From the NCBI GenBank assembly GCA_030601705.1, contig JAUWBM010000009.1, forward strand, positions 1-45,288: a DNA stretch of 45,288 bases, read 5' to 3'. This document shows, piece after piece, positions 28,627 through 37,502 of the stretch (the first letter of the stretch is position 1; every line of letters starts with the position of its first letter). The notes beneath the pieces were generated by a model, which was not told the origin of the DNA, did no database searches, and worked only from the letters and a program-made list of their open reading frames with translations. This stretch comes from Thermoplasmatota archaeon. Its GTDB lineage: Archaea > Thermoplasmatota > E2 > DHVEG-1. A program made the position numbers and the translations under genes.

Positions 28627-30402
28627 TTATAAGTTTTCGAGTAATATAATATCGTATTTCAATAATCCTAGTAGGCATTTAAATGTAAGAAATGCAAGTG
28701 GGAATCGTTCAAACAACAATTCTAATAGATTAAAGTTAAATGCTTTGTTTCGTGGTACGCTGACTTCGTGTTCTGACCAATCACCATAGTAATCAAATTT
28801 ATCTTTTGCCCGTGCTTTTATTATATAAGTACCAGTTTCATTCCACGAGTGACTTCGAGGAAATATCTCACCAGATGGAAATGGTCCAATATCTGTTTCT
28901 ATATTGCCATCACCCCAATCGATATCATAGGTTATATTATCATTTTCTGGGTCAAAAGATATAAAACCATATTCATATTCTATACCTGGTGTACCCTGGA
29001 CCGCCCCATATATTTTTGGCATGTTTGGTGGCTGGTCTCCTATTCGTACGTGATATACTGACAAATCACCTGGTTTACCATGGATGTCATATGCTTTGGC
29101 GGTTATATTATAATCATCTTCTGTCTCCCAACTGTGTGATAGTTGTACCGATGTATTTGATTGTACATAATTGGTTTCATCTGTGGTACCATCATCCCAA
29201 TCTATAAAATATTTAACATCATCCTCTTCTTCGTCACCTGCTACAAATGTGTATGTTAGTTGTTGCTGTGGATCTCCATATCTTTGACCACCTATTGTTG
29301 GTGGTTCTGGTGGCTGATTTCCAATTTTTACTACATATATTGAAGAAATACTATCATGCCAAATGTCTTTGGATTCAGCTCTAATTTCATATTTATCATC
29401 ATCATCCCATATATGACTAAAAACGACTTCTTCACCTGACTCGTACCATTCATCATATTCCTCAAAGGTACCGTCGTCCCAATCAATATATAACTGTATA
29501 TCATCTCCTTCCGGGTCATTAGTTACAAAAGTGAAATCATACTCAAATCCAGGTTCTCCCTCCATTGGACCAGATATGATCGGTGGATTTTGTTGATTTC
29601 CACCGGGATATTTGATAATTTTAAGTTTATCTATTGCTCCATCAAAATAGTCTATTGCATCACGAGATTGGCTGCCTATTTTGGCTCTTTCAAACTCGTC
29701 GGCAGAGAAAGAGCACACCCATTCTGTATTACTGATATCGAGTTCATCATCAACGTAAATTTTTACAGTTGGATTTGATGTAATACCATTATAAAAGATT
29801 TCAGCATGATGCCATGAATCATCGTTGTAAGTATCTTCAGATATTGTTGTGTGTCCACATGCTCCAACCCACACCTGTACCTTTATATTACCGTCAGAAT
29901 TCAATTCAATATGAACCTCTGGATAGTTTCCAACCAAATGATGACTCATACTATAAATGCAACCTGAATCAGTTGATGTCGTTTTAAAATATACTGAAAA
30001 TATCAAGTCATCGGTTTTATTGAACCCCAGATTTTCTGAATGAGCATCCAAATCAACATAATCATTTACTCCATCATAATCCAGTGCGTAACCAGAATGA
30101 CCCGTAGTCCATGTAGCCCCATGAATTGTCCCATCATAATCATGTCCAGAAGAATCATACGCAGTGTTACCGAAGCCTTCATCAAATTCCCAATAAGCTA
30201 ATATATAATCATCATTCGTTGATTGATACCCGCTTATACTCGATGTAACACTCAGTCCGATTAATAATAAAATTATTCCGCAAACCAAGCTTCTCCTAAA
30301 TAAACTATTTTGCAATTTATCTACCTCTCTTTTCTTAGTTTTAATCCTAGGGTCCAATCTAAATCTTTTGGATAAATATTGTAAAATGTTTGTGAACCCC
30401 AT
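28627..30402 (-). CDS. Secreted surface protein with LamG-like domain and three PKD-like domains
   Basis: 'LAYWEFDEGFGNTAYDSSGHDYDGTIHGATWTTGHSGYALDYDGVNDYVDL' (LamG); repeated 'DWDDGT...SHxW' PKD-like units; C-terminal VPRNK...RFP tag. Confidence 0.85.
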   Translation of the reverse strand: MGFTNILQYLSKRFRLDPRIKTKKREVDKLQNSLFRRSLVCGIILLLIGLSVTSSISGYQSTNDDYILAYWEFDEGFGNTAYDSSGHDYDGTIHGATWTTGHSGYALDYDGVNDYVDLDAHSENLGFNKTDDLIFSVYFKTTSTDSGCIYSMSHHLVGNYPEVHIELNSDGNIKVQVWVGACGHTTISEDTYNDDSWHHAEIFYNGITSNPTVKIYVDDELDISNTEWVCSFSADEFERAKIGSQSRDAIDYFDGAIDKLKIIKYPGGNQQNPPIISGPMEGEPGFEYDFTFVTNDPEGDDIQLYIDWDDGTFEEYDEWYESGEEVVFSHIWDDDDKYEIRAESKDIWHDSISSIYVVKIGNQPPEPPTIGGQRYGDPQQQLTYTFVAGDEEEDDVKYFIDWDDGTTDETNYVQSNTSVQLSHSWETEDDYNITAKAYDIHGKPGDLSVYHVRIGDQPPNMPKIYGAVQGTPGIEYEYGFISFDPENDNITYDIDWGDGNIETDIGPFPSGEIFPRSHSWNETGTYIIKARAKDKFDYYGDWSEHEVSVPRNKAFNFNLLELLFERFPLAFLTFKCLLGLLKYDIILLENL

Positions 30403-30492
30403 ACAATCATTTTCTTCATATATTATCCCAACATATACTATTATTATATAGTATTTAAATTTAACTATATATCTTTATTTTGCTTTGTGTAA

Positions 30493-30642
30493 TTATCTTT
30501 TCAGTGCTTTCAACAGCAATTTTCCTTTCTCAGTTAGATGATAAACCTTTTTTTCATTCTTTTGATTTACTTAGATAGGCCCAGGATGGATTAGATAACG
30601 GGGATCCTCCCTAATTTTTAGGCGTTTACAACTTAAAACCGT
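30493..30642 (-). pseudogene. Decayed winged-HTH regulator C-terminal fragment
   Basis: Minus-strand single-frame read '...LSCKRLKIREDPRYLIHPGPI*VNQKNEKKVYHLTEKGKLLLKALKR*' with an in-frame TAA at 30571-30573; 'KKVYHLTEKGKLLLKAL' is typical wHTH wing/helix. Confidence 0.5.
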
Positions 30643-30669
30643 TTAAGTTTCGGTTAATTATCTTAACCG
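30630..30669. repeat. Tandem inverted repeats AACTTAAA-ACCG-TTTAAGTT and CGGTTAA-TTATC-TTAACCG
   Basis: Perfect 8-bp and 7-bp arms at 30630-30649 and 30651-30669. Confidence 0.6.
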
Positions 30670-30685
30670 ATACCAAGGGTTTTGA

Positions 30686-30744
30686 GGGAGGATAAAAAGG
30701 GATTGAAAAACAAGGTTTTAGCTAGAAGAATCCGTGACAGAGTG
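30686..30744 (+). repeat. Copy 1 of ~60-bp duplicated upstream block
   Basis: GGGAGGATAAAAAGGGATTGAAAAA...TTTTAGCTAGAAGAATCCGTGACAGAGTG; matches the reverse complement of 35409-35467. Confidence 0.7.
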
Positions 30745-30827
30745 TGGGAGTTTCTTATTTTATCGTCAAATCAGGGATAAAAACTAAATATATGATATGC
30801 ATTATCATTACATAGGGGGAAGAAAAA

Positions 30828-31694
30828 ATGATAAATAGTATGTTAAAAAAAGGTTGGATTGTAATTGTTATATTTCTGTTAATCGGAATAAGCATTGCAC
30901 CAATTGTTAATGCAAATTTTAATCGTATTTTACCAACAACTAAGAATAATGGAGAGGTTGAAGCGGGAGATTTTGTAGAGGTCACATGTCAGGTGAGCAC
31001 TTTAAGAGGTATCAGACAAGTTGTCAAGAATATCCCTCAGACCGAGCTTGATAAAATAACAAAGCTTGCTAACGAATTAAATGCTCTTTTAGATGGAAAA
31101 TGTTCCGTTACTAAATTACGAGAGAAAGTTTCTGCTTTAGCAGTTGAACTGAAGGAGGTAGGACTGTTTCCAAAAGGTATAGATGTTGATGATGCAACAG
31201 ATCTAGTGATGAAATATGTTTTACATTCAAGACAGTCTTTTACTGTTTCAAACAATCAACAAATAAAATTTAATTCAAAAGGGGATTTTCCTCCTGAAGA
31301 ATGGAATTATTTTAGTTTTGTTTTTGGCATTGGACAGGATACTCTTTCTTATTGCTTTAGAGCTGATCTTCTTGGTGCTTTTATATTAACTCCTATATGG
31401 CTTATTATTGAGTTGCTTATACGTGCAGATTTTCTTGATTTTGAACATTTGTTTAAGTTTTTTGATCTCGTGGATTTTCTTCAGTGGCAACGTCCCAGAG
31501 CAGCATTTGCTATAGGATGGTGGTGGGCTAGGAATGCTTCTTTAACAACAATAGGGCTTCAAGGAGTTCAACGATGGGATGATAGTTATGTTGATTTAAA
31601 TCTCAACGGTTTTATTGGAATTGCTGTAACTTCTGTAGAAAGTACTGGTTTTATCCTTGGATTTAGTCTTCGTTCAAGACTAACTCCAAATTGA
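30828..31694 (+). CDS. Secreted/membrane protein of unknown function
   Basis: 288 aa; signal peptide 'MLKKGWIVIVIFLLIGISIAPIVNA'; no recognisable domain. Confidence 0.75.
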   Translation: MINSMLKKGWIVIVIFLLIGISIAPIVNANFNRILPTTKNNGEVEAGDFVEVTCQVSTLRGIRQVVKNIPQTELDKITKLANELNALLDGKCSVTKLREKVSALAVELKEVGLFPKGIDVDDATDLVMKYVLHSRQSFTVSNNQQIKFNSKGDFPPEEWNYFSFVFGIGQDTLSYCFRADLLGAFILTPIWLIIELLIRADFLDFEHLFKFFDLVDFLQWQRPRAAFAIGWWWARNASLTTIGLQGVQRWDDSYVDLNLNGFIGIAVTSVESTGFILGFSLRSRLTPN

Positions 31695-31726
31695 TTGTTT
31701 GTGATTCTCAAATAATGGAGGGGAAA

Positions 31727-32857
31727 ATGAAAAATCTCTTACCTAAAAAGGGAATTGCCTTTGCTGTAATCGCTTTGTTTATTGGAACAAGTGTTGTTTC
31801 AGCAGGTATAAATGTAATTGAAGGAGGATCTATCTCAGATAGAGAACAATTGAAATATTCTGAAAATAATAGACAATTCATAGACGTTACTGAAACAACG
31901 AGTTTTGATGAGTTTGATGTTTATTACACTTTTTCTAATGGAACATATTCCTATTATAGAGCCTTGAATACAAGCGGTAGTCAATCTGAAAAAACAGGTG
32001 GCGATAATTATTATGTTCATGGAAAAACCAATAAATCCTTTATCGTCAAAGTATCATCTCCCTATTACATTTCCCTTGAAAATTTCAGGTGCAATGTTCA
32101 CTGGAACATCACCACGAATAATCCGACTTCTTCAGGGCGCCATATCCAATGTTTTCTCACCGATAAGACATGGATGCTCCCACTTATGGGAATGGGAGGA
32201 ACAGGACCAGAAACAGCAGGTAAATTTAGATACTTCCATGTAAAATTTGGGAGATTCACATACACATATGATAATAGAACACTTTATAACGGAAGCGGAG
32301 CTAATTGGACTGATTGGATTAGTTATCCTTTCACTTTTCCCCTATCTCCTGGAACATGGTATTTTATCTTTACTGCAGCATTTTATGATTTAAGTCAGGA
32401 GGAGGTACTAGAAAGTATTTCAGTGTGGATGAATCTTAGCGGCACAGACCTAGAGATTTCAACAAGCGAAGGAGGAATAGTCTATGCTCTCTGGTATGGC
32501 GAATTTGACAGTAACCTCTTAATAAGCAAAGCAGGGTTCTTTGAGATGATGCTGAGGGGAAGAACCCGATTTCATATCAACCATACGTTCCTGTACAATT
32601 TTCCATTAGATCCCAATTATCAAGGGTTTTGGCGAGTAAAATGGATTACCCCCGATGAAGTACGGAAGTTAACCGTTATTACAATCAAGGGTAAACACTA
32701 TTGTAATCAAGATTATAATACCTCAAAGTGTCTTTGGTGGTTCGGTGAAAGTGGTGAGTATGAACTTCGGATGAGTTATCTTGATTATGTACCTGATGGT
32801 GATATTCCATGGGCTAGACACCCATATTTTTTCGGTGTGGATGTAGAGCTACCTTGA
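31727..32857 (+). CDS. Secreted protein of unknown function
   Basis: Signal peptide from ATG 31727 'MKNLLPKKGIAFAVIALFIGTSVVSAG' preceded by GGAGGGG. Confidence 0.75.
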   Translation: MKNLLPKKGIAFAVIALFIGTSVVSAGINVIEGGSISDREQLKYSENNRQFIDVTETTSFDEFDVYYTFSNGTYSYYRALNTSGSQSEKTGGDNYYVHGKTNKSFIVKVSSPYYISLENFRCNVHWNITTNNPTSSGRHIQCFLTDKTWMLPLMGMGGTGPETAGKFRYFHVKFGRFTYTYDNRTLYNGSGANWTDWISYPFTFPLSPGTWYFIFTAAFYDLSQEEVLESISVWMNLSGTDLEISTSEGGIVYALWYGEFDSNLLISKAGFFEMMLRGRTRFHINHTFLYNFPLDPNYQGFWRVKWITPDEVRKLTVITIKGKHYCNQDYNTSKCLWWFGESGEYELRMSYLDYVPDGDIPWARHPYFFGVDVELP

Positions 32858-32885
32858 TTTTATCAAAGCAAGAGCATCAGCAAAG

Positions 32886-32914
32886 TTAGGAATTAGAAAA
32901 AAACCAATTCCTAA
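32886..32914. terminator. Hairpin in convergent intergenic region
   Basis: TTAGGAATT (32886-32894) / AATTCCTAA (32906-32914), 9-bp perfect stem. Confidence 0.45.
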
Positions 32915-32947
32915 GGGCTTTTGTGGGAGGATAAAAATATTGATTCT

Positions 32948-35356
32948 TTAATCTTCCGTATTTGATCCTATCAAAGAACGAAGTCGTACACGAATACACG
33001 CAAGAATACACAGAAAAACAAAGGGTTTGGTTATCGCAGGTTTTTTCAACCATGGGTCAAAGGAAACGTCCCCTTCAACAACCTCAATGTAATCACCACT
33101 ACCAGGCCCCTCGCCACTTGGACCATCATCGCTACCCCACCAGTTATTTGCCGCATCTACTGTGCAGTAACCCACTTGCATGCCCTTATCGTTATCATAT
33201 ATGTTATTACGGTGAAATTCGCATCTCTGACAATTAGAAACAATAATTCCGATACTTGTATCATGAATGCTGTTATGATGGATATTATTATCATGAGCTT
33301 TGACTAAACCGATTCCAAAAAAATCCATATTATAAATGTTATTGTTATGGACCGTATTGTTGTGAGATCCAACAGGCTGATCAGGTCCCATAATAACAAT
33401 TCCAGAATACCCATTATGAATACTGTTAGAGGAAATCTCGTTTCCCCAACAATCATCATGAATGCTAAATCCGCCCCTATTGTCAGAAATTTTGTTACCG
33501 CAGAACACATTGTTACAAGAATTCTTAACTTGAAATCCATTAATCCACTGATTATTAATATTACAATCCCGAACAATGTTATCATGTGAATAAAAAAGAT
33601 TAAATCCAACACTATTACCAGAGACTCTGCACCGTACCACACCGACACCTGACGCATATTCAAAAATAAAACCAAAATCATTATAGTATATCTTAGAATC
33701 ACAAATTCTCAATAGAGACCTGTTGAACACATATATCCCAAAAGCATTATATGAAAACTCGCACCTCCTAATGATTGCATTTGTCTTTGCAAGCAGTATA
33801 CCCTGAATGCTATTACTAATTTGTAAACCATATACGATTATATTTTTACAGTTAACCAATGCTAGAAACCCAACGTTTGAACCAGTAATGACTTGATTTT
33901 TTTCTTCAACAAGGTAATAGATGGGTTTGTCATTCAGGGTGTTTGACTTATCAATATCTTGATAAAAATCCTCTAATTTTTGTCCCAACACTCCAAATCT
34001 AGAATTACCAGATATTGAATTATCCCGAAAAACATTATATGGAGAATTCTGTAATGGAATGGCTATACTCGTGTTAATAAAGTTACAACCACTAACAGTA
34101 TTATTTGAGGATTTAAATAATAGGATTCCATGGAAATCGTTATTAAAGGTTGATGATGCTATCATAGAATTTTGTGATCCTGCTAACAGCACTCCTTGCC
34201 CAAGGTTATTCATTGTAACATTTTTAACAAGAATATTATCACAATTGACTAAACCTAAATAGCCAATATCATCACTTCCATCAAAGACAAGATCACTTTC
34301 ATTAATAAGATAATACACAGGTTTTCCATCAACTGTATTTGATGCATCTATATCATGAATATATTCGTCCATCTCGTAACCGTAAACATAAAGATTGTTG
34401 GTGTTATCGTGAAGAATGTTATTTCTAAGAATTAAAGAAGATGATTCATAAATATCTATCCCAGCAACATAATTGGAAAATATATGACAATCTTTAATCA
34501 CATTAGACGAAGAACATTTCTTTACATAAACACCATAATACCCACCAGTAGCTGAGATATTTGACAATATACAGGACGTCGATCTGTCAAGACGAACACC
34601 GTCCCCATATTCACTTGTAGATGTAATACTGCAATTATACGCAGAGACATTTACCGATTTTTCAATAAAGAGAGCGATTTCCGCAGAAATCGTAGAATCA
34701 CTAATGGAGACATTAAATGAACTATATGTACGTATCCCATTAAACTTAGTGTTGCATATCGTATCAGTAACCGTTCCAACAGCTATTTTATATAGATATA
34801 TCCCAAATTCAGCATTTTTTAAAAGACAATTCCTAATAATAAAATACGAAGTTGTCTGAGATATTGATATGGCATAAAACTCTGTTGTATCAATTTCCCA
34901 ACCTTCAATTATATAAGGGTCATTAACTGTTCCATTTCCACCAGTAACCCCATTTTCAGAGGTAAAATCATCATCACTGTCAATAATAATCGGATCATGT
35001 GGTGTATAACCATTTCTTGAACCTGTCCATATAGGTTCTCTAACATAGGCATTTTCCCTTGAAAAATCTTTTAGTGTTCTATCCTTTAATTGGTCAATGT
35101 ATTGCCTACGATAGTCAAGACTATATGGATTCATCTTAGGTAAATGGTATCCCAGCTGGTTTTCGGTAATATCATTAGGTATTCTGTATCTATCAACATT
35201 TGTTAAAACACTATACCCATCATCTTCTTCCTTTACTATTTCAACCTGTTTTTCCAACCTAGTACTATAACTAGTTACAATTGGCATAAAAATTATTGAA
35301 ACAAGAACAATTGCTATCCCAACTACTAGCAATTGTTTCATTAAATCATTTTTCAT
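32948..35356 (-). CDS. Large secreted NosD-like right-handed beta-helix protein
   Basis: Start ATG at 35356 (MKNDLMKQLLVVGIAIVLVSIIF) preceded by GGGAGGA; many 'N.I..N...GI.....S..N.I..' coils. ORF track extends to 35440. Confidence 0.85.
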   Translation of the reverse strand: MKNDLMKQLLVVGIAIVLVSIIFMPIVTSYSTRLEKQVEIVKEEDDGYSVLTNVDRYRIPNDITENQLGYHLPKMNPYSLDYRRQYIDQLKDRTLKDFSRENAYVREPIWTGSRNGYTPHDPIIIDSDDDFTSENGVTGGNGTVNDPYIIEGWEIDTTEFYAISISQTTSYFIIRNCLLKNAEFGIYLYKIAVGTVTDTICNTKFNGIRTYSSFNVSISDSTISAEIALFIEKSVNVSAYNCSITSTSEYGDGVRLDRSTSCILSNISATGGYYGVYVKKCSSSNVIKDCHIFSNYVAGIDIYESSSLILRNNILHDNTNNLYVYGYEMDEYIHDIDASNTVDGKPVYYLINESDLVFDGSDDIGYLGLVNCDNILVKNVTMNNLGQGVLLAGSQNSMIASSTFNNDFHGILLFKSSNNTVSGCNFINTSIAIPLQNSPYNVFRDNSISGNSRFGVLGQKLEDFYQDIDKSNTLNDKPIYYLVEEKNQVITGSNVGFLALVNCKNIIVYGLQISNSIQGILLAKTNAIIRRCEFSYNAFGIYVFNRSLLRICDSKIYYNDFGFIFEYASGVGVVRCRVSGNSVGFNLFYSHDNIVRDCNINNQWINGFQVKNSCNNVFCGNKISDNRGGFSIHDDCWGNEISSNSIHNGYSGIVIMGPDQPVGSHNNTVHNNNIYNMDFFGIGLVKAHDNNIHHNSIHDTSIGIIVSNCQRCEFHRNNIYDNDKGMQVGYCTVDAANNWWGSDDGPSGEGPGSGDYIEVVEGDVSFDPWLKKPAITKPFVFLCILACIRVRLRSLIGSNTED

Positions 35357-35408
35357 ATGTTTTCCTCCCATAATAATATCTATCACAGATATGTTATATA
35401 AATGCTTC

Positions 35409-35467
35409 CACTTGTCACAGATTCTTCTGGCTAAAAACACCCTTTTTCAACCCCTTTTTATCCTCCC
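35409..35467 (-). repeat. Copy 2 of ~60-bp duplicated upstream block
   Basis: Reverse complement GGGAGGATAAAAAGGGGTTGAAAAA...TTTTAGCCAGAAGAATCTGTGACAAGTG; ends just upstream of TATA-like TTTATATAAC. Confidence 0.7.
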
Positions 35468-35573
35468 CACGGGTTTTTTCATAGGTAATATGCTGATTCT
35501 CTAAACCGCTGGTATGTCATATGGTTCTCGTGCTGGATGCCAACCAAAATTTATCCAAGGTAGCATGTCATTT

Positions 35574-35592
35574 CGGTTTATCACATTAACCG
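35574..35592. repeat. Second copy of the dyad CGGTTTA-TCACA-TTAACCG
   Basis: 6/7 bp dyad with the same 5-nt spacer and the same flanks (TTT...ATAC) as 30651-30669. Confidence 0.55.
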
Positions 35593-35657
35593 ATACTTTT
35601 AGGCATTTCTAGTTATTGCCCTCTATACTATCCTATTGTTAGAATCTCAGGACATAT

Positions 35658-35732
35658 TTATAAATTAAGTTTTTTTTCTATTTCGATTAAAAGCTTAGCG
35701 ATTTCTTTGCCTTTGGGAGTAAGAGACCATAT
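35658..35732 (-). pseudogene. Winged-HTH regulator C-terminal fragment
   Basis: Minus strand 'WSLTPKGKEIAKLLIEIEKKLNL*'; upstream coding sequence missing. Confidence 0.45.
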
Positions 35733-35734
35733 AA

Positions 35735-36220
35735 GAAGTATCAACAGGTATTCACGTAGCTGATGTCGAGGGTCACGTAGAAACCCCATCAAATGGAGTT
35801 GATCTGCTGACCATAAGTGTAAGAGGGAGATCGGGATCAGGAAATATCGATCTTGGTGAAACTGTTGTCGAGTTGGCAAACAATGATACGAATGTGGTAC
35901 TTAGGTACAATAGCACACAACATCAGGCAAGCCCCGCAAGCACTGGAATTTTCAACACTTCTGCATTCAGTCTAGCAGCGAATGAATTTGGCATAATTGT
36001 AATAGAGGATGCAGACGGGTCTTGTGACACAACTGCAACTCCAATAATCAACAGAGGAGATCTTGTAATGCTAACCGTTAATACAAGTATGACTTTTAGC
36101 CCTAGCTTGGCGGAAAGGACAAACGTGTGGGGTAACGTTATCCCTGAGATTGGATCTTGGGGCATAATCACCTTTAGAACGCCTGCGTCATATGTGAGAG
36201 AAGTATACAATTTATTGTAG
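35735..36220 (+). pseudogene. 5'-truncated archaellin (FlaB/ArlB) fragment
   Basis: Open frame from 35735: 'EVSTGIHVADVEGHVETPSNGVDLLTISVRGRSGSGNIDLGETVVELANNDTNVVLRY...FGIIVIEDADGSC...INRGDLVMLTVNTS...ERTNVWGNVIPEIGSWGIITFRTPASY'; N-terminal class III signal/helix absent, in-frame TAA immediately upstream. Confidence 0.7.
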
Positions 36221-36391
36221 GTAGAGATTGTGTAAATATTAAAATTATTCTATAGCTAAGGTTAAATAAAATCAAACATCTCTTTTTCTTTTTTCTTTTT
36301 TTAATTTCATATAGATGTATTAGTTCTGTTTTGCTAGAATAAGGTAGATAAAGGAAAAGGAATGTTTTTCTTCTAAAAAAATGCTGAAATA

Positions 36392-36517
36392 ATGAGCGAG
36401 TGTAATTCTTATGGAAAACGTGGATATTTTAATTCTGGTAGGGATGACAAAGGTTCTAAAAACAGCTTAATAGGCCCGCCGAACCGTAAACAGATTAACA
36501 GGAGAAAAAATAGGTAA
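36392..36517 (+). CDS. Possible small basic protein (41 aa)
   Basis: Manual translation MSECNSYGKRGYFNSGRDDKGSKNSLIGPPNRKQINRRKNR*; too short for the ORF track. Confidence 0.3.
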   Translation: MSECNSYGKRGYFNSGRDDKGSKNSLIGPPNRKQINRRKNR

Positions 36518-36559
36518 AACAAAGGGGGGTTTTTGCGGTTTTGATTCTCAATCTCTTTT

Positions 36560-37408
36560 TTATTTATAGCAATATCGACGAAACTGAATTACTGTAATAA
36601 CCGCTGCTGACCCCATTGCTATAGCAGCCCATGGAATTGCATACATCACTTTTTCATATACTGCATAAATTCCAGAGAACATTAACATCATTAGGTAGAG
36701 AATAACAGCCAAAAGTGTGTAGCCTGATCGTTTATCTCCACCTATATAAATTTGACTTTTCTTTACTATAAACAGGTAAATACTGTATGATATAAAGACT
36801 ACTGCAGACATTTCTATCCATACTGCATAGTTCCATATTGGAATACCATAATAAATTCCACCGCCAGGCCAACTCCATACACCCATTGCAACTAGCACAG
36901 GGTCATTAATTAAATCCCAAGAGATCATGATCAATCCTGCTACAATACCCATACCAATCATTTTTAAAAACCATTGCAGAGAGGCTTTTTCATCAGACTT
37001 ATGGTTTGTCTTGATTCTATCAAAGATGATATTTGTCATAGTGAAAGCACAATAAAGAGCAATAGACCAGGCAAGTGGTATGATATAAGGGATTTTACCA
37101 AGGAACTTTGGTCCCAACAGATCACTATAGTAACACCTACACCCAAACCATTCACCCCACCCAAATGCCTCAGTATACTCATAGAGTAGCGTAATGGTAT
37201 AAGCAATTAAAAAAAAGACCAGTATCTCTCTAAACCCTAACGTCTTCCACCCATGAATGACAACAATAATTAAAAAGAGCAGGGCCCCTACCATCATAAA
37301 TATCGTTTCTGAGAGTGGAATATTTAGAACTTTACCGAGAACAAAATAAACTCCCATTACAACAAGTAAAATCGTCATAATTCTGTTTGAATCCAACTTT
37401 TTCATCAT
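36560..37408 (-). CDS. Carotenoid biosynthesis protein, CruF/COG2324-like (bisanhydrobacterioruberin-hydratase family)
   Basis: Polytopic; 'YEYTEAFGWGEWFGCRCYYSDLLGPKFLGKIPYIIPLAW', 'ISWDLINDPVLVAMGVWSWPGGGIYYGIPIWNYAVW'. Confidence 0.75.
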   Translation of the reverse strand: MMKKLDSNRIMTILLVVMGVYFVLGKVLNIPLSETIFMMVGALLFLIIVVIHGWKTLGFREILVFFLIAYTITLLYEYTEAFGWGEWFGCRCYYSDLLGPKFLGKIPYIIPLAWSIALYCAFTMTNIIFDRIKTNHKSDEKASLQWFLKMIGMGIVAGLIMISWDLINDPVLVAMGVWSWPGGGIYYGIPIWNYAVWIEMSAVVFISYSIYLFIVKKSQIYIGGDKRSGYTLLAVILYLMMLMFSGIYAVYEKVMYAIPWAAIAMGSAAVITVIQFRRYCYK

Positions 37409-37502
37409 ATCGCCATTATAGTTTACACAGCTGCCCAATTTTCTTGTAAAACGTATAAGGAGATATTTATATAACAGCTTTACGTATATATTTAAACATA
37501 CT

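Noticed and set aside
32948-35356. Imperfect repeats within the large minus-strand ORF, considered as CRISPR-like
   Set aside because: Repeats are protein-level beta-helix coils in an open frame, with no uniform direct repeats and spacers; no CRISPR array or cas genes seen.
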